A stretch of DNA of 64,000 nt, taken from positions 7,437,178 through 7,501,177 of the forward strand of contig VUYV01000015.1 in assembly GCA_008711295.1 (NCBI GenBank). Reading direction: 5' to 3'. The stretch is from Anarhynchus alexandrinus (taxonomy: Eukaryota; Chordata; Aves; Charadriiformes; Charadriidae). This document shows positions 55,451 through 64,000 of this stretch, piece after piece. The notes under the pieces were generated by a model. It was not told the DNA's origin. It saw only the letters and a program-made list of their open reading frames with translations, and searched no databases. A program made the position numbers and the translations under genes. Within the stretch, counting starts at the first letter, position 1. The number at the start of each line of letters is the position of its first letter.

Positions 55451-58400
55451 TTTAAGTGTTCTTGTAAGCCTTCTAAGATATTAATGTTGCAAAGCTTCTT
55501 ATGAATATTTAAGAACATAAAATGGAGATACTCTTCAGCCCAGCATTACCGCAGAAGCCTGTAATACAGTTGAGTCCACTTAAGAAGGCAATATCTGACA
55601 TCCGTGACAGATTTAAACATGATAAGGCAAGGGTGGTGTTTATAGCTGAAAAGTGCATGCAAACTAGTTAAATATTGGTGCAGTTAGATCTGTTGTAGTT
55701 ATTTTTATGTATCAATATATGCATTTATATCATTCCCTTAAAGACGCGGCTTTGCCTCCAGGTGCCTGCACTTTTGGCAGCACTTTTTAAAACGTAATTA
55801 TTACTGAATTACTTGGTGTTTTCTGAAGAAAGGACAGGTACCTTAGTGCTGAGAAGGAAATGAGCTTTATTTCTTGGTCTTAAAGCAGGTGCCTGGGAGA
55901 TAAAGTTAGTACCCGACACAGACCAGTTTTTACTAGGACTAGTTTCAACAAAACTTTTCATAGGAAATGTTTCTACTTGGGTAAAAAGCATGAGTGCAGA
56001 AATATTTTCCTCAGAGATGCTGTAAAGTTTATAAAATGTAAGACAAAAGCTTTTCATCTCAGAGCTGATTTTTTTCCTCCGTTCCTAGTGAAAATATTTG
56101 ATTTAATCAAGTTTAGTCTTTGGCTAATTTTCTTCCCTTTAGTCAGTATCTTCCCTTAAAAAAACCCCAACCAATAACATTTTTCTAACTAACTGTGATA
56201 TTCATTGTGTCTGTTCAAAGTGTCTAATTCTCTGTGTCTATTCAAAATAGCCACCAGGTTATTCCTGTTTTTAGAGACTGACAAAAACTTTTATGATTAT
56301 GGAGTTTTTTATATTCCCTCCAGCAAAAGTGATTCTAACTGTCCATGGAAAATTGAATGACTTTATTTTTAATGCAAAACCACCTCGAAACAAAACTAAA
56401 GGATCGCAATCAGAAGTGGCCTCTGAAAAATTGCAAAAAGACCAATAAAGCTGTTGTATTTTACAGGAAACTTGACTGTAAGAGAGCTTTATAAACAGCA
56501 GATGGCTCCCATATAGAAGAGGCTGAGCAATCTGAGCAAGCAATAATCAACACAAAAAAGCAAAGCTTGGTTTGACACACAGGGAAATTTAAGACGCTGA
56601 AATTAAAAGATATATTGGAACATACTGTAAAGAAAGAAAGAAAGAAAGAAATGTCTCTGTTTTGGTCGTTTGGGTCTTGGTAGCTTGTCAGGTTGACATG
56701 GGTATTTAAGCGGTGAAAATCTTCTCGGTGATGGACCATCTCTGATACCCACACAACTCATGGGATCTCAGGGTCCTGCTTTTATTTTTTTGTCACCTGT
56801 GCATATACAGAAGAGAGAGGATTACCAAGGAGTCATGGCCCTGGTGCTCTCGCTGAGATACAGATGTGTTGTCCGCAGAGATCATCTCTCCCGTGCATGG
56901 CTACTCCAGCCATGAACACTTCTGTCTCTATGAGGTATCGCTTTCTCCCTGTAGAAGGACAAGGATAACAGAAGTAGTTTTCTTCAGTATTAAATATCTT
57001 AGTGAGAATGCAATGTTGGAATGAGTCATTTGGTTCAGATTTTGCCTTTAAAAAAAGGCTGGAATATGCAGAAAACTTCATCTTGTTTTTTTTCTCAGTG
57101 GTTCTCTTCTGTAGAGGTTGATTCAGCTACCGACTAGAAATATCTTAATAGGTTCTATTTATTGAAATTTTCTAGTATTTTTCTAAGGATCCAAGCCAAT
57201 TCCAGGTGCCAGTAGGGAGATCACACACACAATCATTGCATACGCAAAGCGAGGGAAGGCCAAGCTAGTTTCACAGTGCCCTGGTTCCACATATTAACTG
57301 CAAGATTCCCTGCGCATGGATTTTTATGGCACTTATCAAAATGACGCATAGGCAAAGAAATAAAACATAATTAAGGAAGGCAGAGATGGTAGGGAGGAGG
57401 AGAGGCGGAGCGGAGAAGGGAACGGGGACGGACAGGCTGGTTTCTCCTCTTTCCAGGCTAAACTCCTGCAGCGGCGTGTAATGAACTGGCTCCAAAAGAG
57501 TGTCCCAAGTGTACTGCAATTTTTTGGAGGGTTTGCTCTGTGTGATCCTTTCCCTCACACTCAGAGGCACGGGTCTATTAGAGCAGCCTCTGTGCTGTTG
57601 GGTGAAGGGTTTGTTTTCCCAACAGAGCAAAACATAGTGTTTTGCAACCAATAAAGCACTAAGGAAGCCTTCTCCTGTGGTCTGGCAACTGGCTGCATCC
57701 ACCGAGGATGTGACCTGCTCCTCAGGTGACCACTTTGAACCTGGATGGAGTATCTCATATGACTTGGTTTCTTCCAGCTTTATCAGACCAAAAGCTGGAA
57801 ATGGTGGTGACCGAAACAGACGTGTGAGAATTGTTCCCTTCTTTTAAGCTCTGGTTCAGTTCAGTAGGAGCAGAGTTAATTTTGTAGGACTGAAATAAAT
57901 GAGATGGAAGGTCACAGAGCTAAATGTTTTACACAGCCTCCTACCCTGCGTTGCTCCATTTCACCGTGTGTCTAGGACGTTTGTTTCCTGTTTTAGCTCC
58001 AATTTTGACTTCTTAAGTTTGTGCCACTGGGGAGCAATAGGAATCTGTATTTCATAGCTGCTTTCTTGGAGAAATAATACAATTTCCCTCAAAACTTAGG
58101 GTGTATTCCAACCACAGATTACAGGAATAGCTCAACTGAATTAAAATTCTCGTGTCCATTCTCTTCTTTTATTAAGACATTCTGTAAGGTAGAAAATGTC
58201 CATATTTGACATTTCTCCTTAAGGCTGCTGGAGATTATCAGATACTTTTACCCTCTAATTCCAGTGTTTTAAGTACCTTATGTGAATACCAGGGTGACAT
58301 TGCATGAAAATTGTTTTACTATATTTCTTGTGCCAGTTACAGACATAAGTCTTGGAGATGATAGTGAGAAGACTGAATTAAGCCATCATATATAACTACA

Positions 58401-58870
58401 TTTATTAAGAACAGACATTTCTTCTTGTTTCTACAGGAGTGTACCTCTTGGCCAGGTCCTCAGCTGCAGTTGGAGGCTGCTGCGTGAACGCAGGAGGTGC
58501 AAAGCATCTCTTTGCAAAGCCAAATGCCATATACACCAAATAATCTGAGTGAGGCTATGGGCTGCTGAAAAATATGGCAGCTGCTTACTGAGACCCATAT
58601 TCAGTTTGAAATATATTGGTGCCGTGAAGTCGAACATGCTTTGTCCTGGTCAAGCACCATATAGGGCGAACCAGAGGTGAGACTGTGCCCAGATAAAGAC
58701 CCCTATGTGTAGGTATCCATATACGACCTGGGTGTCTGCACCCTCGTCGCTGTCAATACAATCATTGGAGTGTGTATTTGGCTGAGCATTGGAGGGGTCT
58801 GCTCTTGGGTGAGCTGAAGTGCTCTCCACATGGTCTCATGGGCTACAGTGGGAGCCTGGATACCTAGCTG
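55451..58870. other. Non-coding sequence, no gene seen
   Basis: About 3.4 kb hold no recognised gene or transposon. The only clear simple repeat is (AAAG)n at 56629-56651. The frame at 57271-57702 minus (143 codons) has no family resemblance. Confidence 0.5.
56629..56651 (+). repeat. (AAAG)n microsatellite
   Basis: About 5.5 perfect units of AAAG. It is short and probably length-variable. Confidence 0.9.
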
Positions 58871-58895
58871 AGATGTAGACACACAGTCTACATCT
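58871..58895. repeat. Perfect 10-bp inverted repeat, 5-base loop
   Basis: AGATGTAGAC and GTCTACATCT flank ACACA. The arms are fully complementary and stop abruptly. It might be the tip of an old palindromic transposon or a chance hairpin. It is too short for a microRNA precursor. Confidence 0.9.
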
Positions 58896-59649
58896 ACGTG
58901 CCTTCATCTGAAGCTGACTCCAGATTCACGTGCTTGCTGGTTTGATTCTTTGATATACGGGTTTTCCTTGAGAAAAAAATGTGATCTAAAGCTTTTGCTG
59001 GTTTCATAGCTTTCATTTAGTGGAAAAGAGCTAAAGAACAAGACTCAAGGAATTAATTTGGGCAAAGTATTTGGTTATAGTCCACTGTATGTTGTATCGT
59101 CTCAGCTCAGTACTGTGGGGGACTAGTCTAGAGAAAATGAATTGATCTCACTTTTGGTACCACCCTAGTCATTCCTCGACCTTTTAATCAGATACAGACA
59201 GTAATTTTTTGTTGTGATGACCAGATAACTCATTGGCTTGTCTGATGTTCTTTTAAAACAAAGGTTAGTTCATCTTTCCTACTGTCACTGTGTACTGAAA
59301 CCTGTTGACAGGGGAATTAGGGAACTGAAAAGCTGTGTGTTTACGAAGGATTAGCATAAAAACCTCCTTTGCAGACTGAGGCATCTTCTGCTTAGAATAA
59401 CAAAACTAAACAGTATTGGAGCTAGGGACCATCGTGTTTCAGTGAGAGACAGGAAAAACCTCTCTGGAGTGCAGTCTTACCACAATTTCATCGTAAAGTC
59501 CTTTACTATCGTTTGTTCACACTATACCGAGACATTCAACGTCTAGGGCTTGGAGCTCAACTGATTTACTCATTCCAAGTTTTCCCAGTTGCAAATTAGT
59601 TGTGATTTACTTTCCAGGTTGATTATCCTCACAATGTCGCCTTGGTGTC
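58896..59649. other. Non-coding sequence, no gene seen
   Basis: No exon, RNA gene or repeat is recognised. Confidence 0.55.
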
Positions 59650-59720
59650 TGATCTAAGCCACACTGAAGTAAATGGGAATCTTTCCACGGACTTTAATAG
59701 GTTTTGGATGAGGCCTTAGC
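59650..59720. repeat. Palindromic amniote relic repeat, copy 3
   Basis: CTGATCTAAGCCACACTGAAG, AATGGGAATCTTTCCACGG and ACTTTAATAGG then TTTTGGATGAGGCCTTA give the layout of a palindromic repeat known across amniotes (GATC box, GAAGTCAATGGGA, TTTCC, TGACTTCAATGGG, GGATCAGGCCC). The arms are still complementary at most positions near the centre. It is probably an extinct MITE-like element; the class is uncertain. Confidence 0.45.
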
Positions 59721-62389
59721 TGTCTGTGTAGCTATTAGGAGAGGCACAAGTTGTACAATGAAGTGCAGGTGTTTGTACTGCTGGGAGGAAGACCTTATAC
59801 TGTATTTAATGTTCCTTAATTAATTGAGCCCCGAGGTATAGAGTGGGCTTATGTTCCCAGAAATTGCATTAGGGTAACACAGCACCTTCCATTTGCAGCA
59901 ATCCAAATACAATATTAAAGTTTTATGTTTATTGAACAAGGTCCAGGAATCCGCATGCACGAACACTTCACCTTCCACTGGAATGCAGCCACTTCTGGAG
60001 TGAAACATGGCAATCGCTTCACAAGGATAGGTAAGCTATAGGAAGCAAAAGGTGTTAATTTCCAGCGAAAACATCAGGTTTCTGATGTGAGCCATCAGTA
60101 AGGGGCCAACGTAATGACTTTAACAAGAACTTTCCCAATGCCTTGCCCTTGCTGAAGCAAAACGTTCTGAGAGCTTTGTGCAGCTACCACATTGTACGGT
60201 CGATCCAAGAAGTCGCACTTCCAACAGTAGAGTGTCTTCACCTTATATTGGAAAACTTAGGCCAGGTGCTCACATTTCTGAAGCCAGATAGGCAAGGCTA
60301 AGCTGACAGCCTCAGGTACCTTCTTAACCAATGGAAAGAAAGAGGTGCTTTCAGAGGGAAGGTTATTTGTTTTTAAGGTGGGTGATTCAATTTGGTTGGG
60401 TAAATCTGCCTCTGGAGTTGCCTCTTCCCCTTTACTGACTGCAAGAGAGCCCAGCTGAGCGGTCTGGCCTGGGATGCCATTCAGGTGTGAAAGTGAGATA
60501 AATCCCACCTCCAGCTAATGAAGCCTCATGGGAAGCCTGCCTCAAGCTCCTTTGGTGCCACCAGCTCTGAGGTGGGCTGCTAGAGTGAAGAAGGATATTT
60601 GAAATGCTCTTGAAACTGGGACTGAGAGAAGAGGTTTGGTTTTGAAAAGTTGTAGAAAAAGAGCAAATCTGCGTGCTTAAAAAGGAAGAAGCAACTTCTG
60701 CAGTGTCCAAAATCTTTTACGGACTCAAAACAATGATGGCAGAAGATGGCCTTGACTGGCTCAATACATCTGGGAGGAAAGGAGTAGCATGTCCTCCCAG
60801 AAGGAGATGGCAACGGGTGTGGGGAGGAGAGCAAAGGGGTAGGGAAATGCCGGGCACAGGATGGTGGGTGGCTAACAGATGACTGAGAAAGCAGCTAAGA
60901 AACCATGCAGACTAAATTGCTAGGGCTTAGCCCTACGCAGCCATAGTTCGGGGTCTGGGGAAGCAGGGAGACAGCAGATGAAGGGTAACGGAGAAGTTAG
61001 TGGGATGGCGGAGGCATTTGGCAAGGTGGTGGGCTCCTCTGCGACCCTATGGGCATGGGCAAACCAGGCGTAACAGAGACAAGTAGCAGCAAGGGAAGGT
61101 TTTTTGAAGCTGGGAACCTTTGTTAGATGGAGTCCAGCCCCCACAGAGCGTTTCTGCAGATGTTAATGTCTGCATTGGTGGGCAAGACCTCAGAGCACCG
61201 CACTATTGGGGTTGTGCTACGATATATTAGAAGACCTCTTAATTGGATTATAAATGTCCTTCCTTCTACAGAACAACCCATCCACCCTTGCTCAGTGATA
61301 TTTACTGCAAAGTCAGTAAGTCATTAGGTGGCAGAGTTCAGATTTCCAAGTGCATGTTTGGTATAGACAAGTCAATATGTTTTTGTTTTTTTTCTTAATT
61401 TAACTTCTTGATTGACTTATTATGTACATTGGCACTTTTAAGAGCTTCAAATAAAACACAGTGAGAGTTCAGAACAAATGTAAATGGCCTAAAAGAAAAG
61501 GAAAAAAAAATCCTATAATCTTTTTTAATGGCTATAAAACGTGGGAAGGATATATCATAAGCTCCCCGCATGGGGTCCTTGTCTGCGTTCAATCCAGTAT
61601 TGTAATTTAGACATGACTTTTTATTTAATTTCTGACTGAGAAAGGGAAATTAGAAAACAACATTATCTCAGCTGCTCCGTTATAATGAACAATATTTCAC
61701 AGTGCCAGTATAAGTTACCTTAAGAACTTATTTTATGAGACAAACATTGGCTGAATTCCATGAACAACTGGGTTTTCTGGTGTCTTTTGTCTGCTAAAAC
61801 CCCAAACTTAAATAAGGCTTTCAATTATACATAAGCCTGTCATTACGGTGATGTGTGCGTTACATGTGTGTAACATGTGGACCACTGCAGTGAGGGAGGT
61901 GATGGCAGTGGGCTACAGGTTAGCATCAGGGTATTATTTCCTGCTGAAGCTCAAACAGAGGCTGCTTTGTTTTGTGTTAGACGTTGGTTTCTCACTACTT
62001 CTTCTAGCCTGTGTTCCTGTGTATGTCTCCAGCAGTGCTAGATAGCACAGGTATGATAGAGCCCTGTGGAAACATCTTGCTAGCTTGGTTTTTATCGATG
62101 TGTAGACTGAAAAAAACACGTTTAAAAACTCAGGAGCCACAGTGTTGAAAAAGATGGAGAGAGGCCCACTGATAGTTGGGCGAGGTGGAGATATGAGTGC
62201 CTCAGACGCTGTCAGGTTGTGGCCACAGCGAATCCACTCTTAACAAAGTCCTCCAAATACTTCCAAGGACAGTAGCTCCAGGCTAGGAAGCTGCCTCAGA
62301 TGAGCAACCAGCTCTGTTGGTTTGTTTCCAGATAGTAAAATCCCAGCCTTCTCTGTTTTGCTGCTGTATAAATGTAGACCATGGATATA
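59721..62389. other. Non-coding sequence, no gene seen
   Basis: About 2.7 kb hold no recognised gene or transposon. The AT-rich part 61370-61740 is not distinctive. All frames are under 95 codons. Confidence 0.55.
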
Positions 62390-62770
62390 AAATATTGACT
62401 TTAATAGTTTTTCCTATGGGCAAATCCTAGATCGGGATTATGCAGCCGATTGTTGATTTAGCTGTAAATAACACATTCTCCTGTTAATCTCCATATCTTT
62501 TTTATCAATTTTTTTAAGTCACGGAGATTTATCCACTCTGTAATTAACCCTTTTGCATGGCGAAATGCGGGATTGTCTCTTTCCCCCAGCCACTAAATAC
62601 ATAATGTTCTGATAAATATTTAAGCAGTAATGAGGGACGTAATGCACAGTAATCCATTAGTGCTGTATTCTGGGGGAGCAGCACGGTGCTAAAATGGATG
62701 CCGTGAGTGCTAAAATCCCAGATTGACCAGAAGGCCTGCTGACCACTGTGGGATTTAGCTTTGAGCTACG
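62390..62770. promoter_or_regulatory. Candidate conserved non-coding element
   Basis: About 380 bp of repeat-free sequence carry GATCGGGATTATGCAGCCG (bicoid/OTX-like GGATTA), TTGATTTAGCTGTAAATAAC (forkhead-like), CCTGTTAATCTCC, CTGTAATTAACCC, AAGCAGTAATGAGG and CAGTAATCCATTAGTGC. No frame of note is present. It is one of the more convincing enhancer-like blocks; the activity is inference. Confidence 0.42.
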
Positions 62771-63559
62771 CTACAAGTTGGGAAATCCACTTGAAGGTGC
62801 AGACATGCTTTATTTGCCTGCCAAGAAAAGCTTTCTTAAAGAAACCCGCAAAAAACAAACAACCAACCCCAAACCAAAAAAAACCCAACAACAACAAAAG
62901 CAGCCATCTCTGTAAAGGGTGCAGCTAAATATTCCCCAATCGAAAGACTACCAATGGCCAAGAGTGGGAAGGCAGAGCCTGAACCAGTGATGCACTAAGG
63001 GTGGTGTTGGAGGTATGACCACAACCGGTCCCACTTAACATCTAAAACCAGGCTAAATCGGGGTCTATGCGAACCTTCTCGCTTTGGGTAGCTCTACTAC
63101 CTTTTTCTGTGTTTTCTTCCTTCTCCTTCTACTCGTTAGACCTTACTGTCTGATTACAATTATGTCTGTGAGACATTTCTGCACCACGACAGTCCCCTAA
63201 AGGAACAAATACAGCAATAGGCAAGGTATCGGTTCCGACTTTGCTTTTCATAGTAGGGTCCCGATCCCCACCAAGGGCAGGGAAAGGTGAGGTTTGGTAC
63301 CCAGCTCTTTGTGCTACAGGGAGCAGCTGCAGCTAATGTGTGTGCTCACTTCCATGCAGAAAACCAGCAATACTCTCTCCGCTCATCTGTGTACAGCGAG
63401 CAACGGTAAGTGGCTCTGAAGAGATGTCCCGCTGGGGTATACGGCTGAGCAGGTTGGTGACTTAGTGCCTTAGTAGAAACCGATGGGAGTTGGTAGAAAC
63501 CAGCAATGTTTCTTTGAGGTCATGGAAAAGGAAGTTTTCTGGAGTATCTGTGAATTTGC
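62771..63559. other. Non-coding sequence, no gene seen
   Basis: An A/C-rich low-complexity patch (AAACAAACAACC, CCAAACCAAAAAAAACCC) lies at about 62849-62898. Another splice-donor-like GTAAGT occurs at 63406. No gene is seen. Confidence 0.55.
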
Positions 63560-63986
63560 ACCTGGACCAATAAACATTTTTTTTTTTAAATTGTTATTCA
63601 TTTTACACCTCAATAAAGCTTAATTATAAGTAAGCAGTAAGAAAACCAGGAGACATGTTCCAATAATATTGCACTTCTCCGAATCATTCCTGTGGGGCTC
63701 TGGCAGTTTTGTTACCATGAAGCAGAATAAAACAAATTAAGAAAACTATTCAAAATTCATTTAAAAACATCATCCGAGGAGCATCATAATAAAAGCACAA
63801 TGAAAGCGACAAGCTCACTTGGCTAATTTCCTTCATGTGCTGTGCATGTTTATAGTGTGTCTCTTAGTATGTTTTAATTAGCATCACAATCATCAACTAG
63901 TAACTAACAGCACATATGGTTCAGGTTGGGAGATGCAGGCCATCTATTTGGAGCAAAGAAGGGGCTGAGAATCGGATCTTGACTTT
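63560..63986. promoter_or_regulatory. Candidate conserved non-coding element
   Basis: GCTTAATTATAAG, AATAATATTGCAC, AACAAATTAAG, TGTTTTAATTAGCATCAC and ATCATCAACTAG occur in a repeat-free AT-rich stretch that ends near the CR1 start at the window edge. Inference from motif content. Confidence 0.3.
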
Positions 63987-64000
63987 CATAGAATCATAGA
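63987..64000 (-). mobile_element. CR1 LINE 3' tail cut by window edge, antisense
   Basis: The last 14 bases, CATAGAATCATAGA, are the complement of the CR1 tail repeat exactly as at 36677 and 51935. A CR1 copy on the minus strand probably continues beyond the window. Confidence 0.8.

Noticed and set aside
1..64000. CRISPR arrays, bacterial operons, phage or plasmid genes
   Set aside because: The repeat content (CR1, avian-type LTR, MIR) and lack of compact genes show vertebrate nuclear DNA.

Overview
This window is vertebrate, and almost certainly bird, non-coding DNA. The main evidence is eleven CR1 LINE copies, including one cut by the right edge. Most of those that keep their 3' end carry the CR1 tail built from repeats of ATTCTATGA or its complement. 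One antisense solo LTR resembles the TguLTR5-like LTRs I know from neoavian and songbird genomes. There are no mammalian Alu, B1 or L1 sequences. One old MIR-type SINE and three palindromic relics of a kind seen across turtles, crocodiles and birds fit an amniote background. I cannot name the species.

I found no host protein-coding gene, tRNA, rRNA or other RNA gene. The readable long protein frames are CR1 ORF2 (reverse transcriptase) C-termini, or chance frames in GC-rich or pyrimidine-rich sequence. The window therefore looks like a gene desert or the inside of a very large intron.

Layout. 1-17.4 kb: unique sequence with four CR1 copies, a homeodomain-core-rich block (5.4-5.6 kb), and a CpG-dense/TATA plus hairpin-rich module (10.5-11.4 kb). 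17.4-18.7 kb: an old MIR SINE, then a strong CpG island (about 33 CpG in 320 bp) running into an AT-rich block with SOX, octamer and TAAT motifs; this is the best regulatory candidate. 18.7-34.8 kb: one CR1 fragment and several weaker conserved-looking blocks. 34.88-35.17 kb: a (TTTCCC)n array interrupted by a 50-N assembly gap. 35.2-51 kb: small CR1 fragments and the densest run of conserved-looking blocks (38.8-39.2, 39.6-40.0, 42.2-42.4, 43.4-43.8, 44.4-44.8, 49.1-49.7 kb). 51-55.2 kb: the main retroelement cluster (two CR1 copies, solo LTR, third-subfamily CR1). 55-64 kb: mostly plain sequence with a perfect 10-bp inverted repeat, one palindromic relic and two more AT-rich blocks; a new antisense CR1 begins at the last 14 bases.

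The organisation, a CpG island plus many homeodomain-type AT-rich blocks in sequence without exons, is what is known around vertebrate developmental transcription-factor genes. That link is inference. The regulatory calls rest on motif content and texture only, because I could not compare genomes. I did not find a convincing undescribed system.
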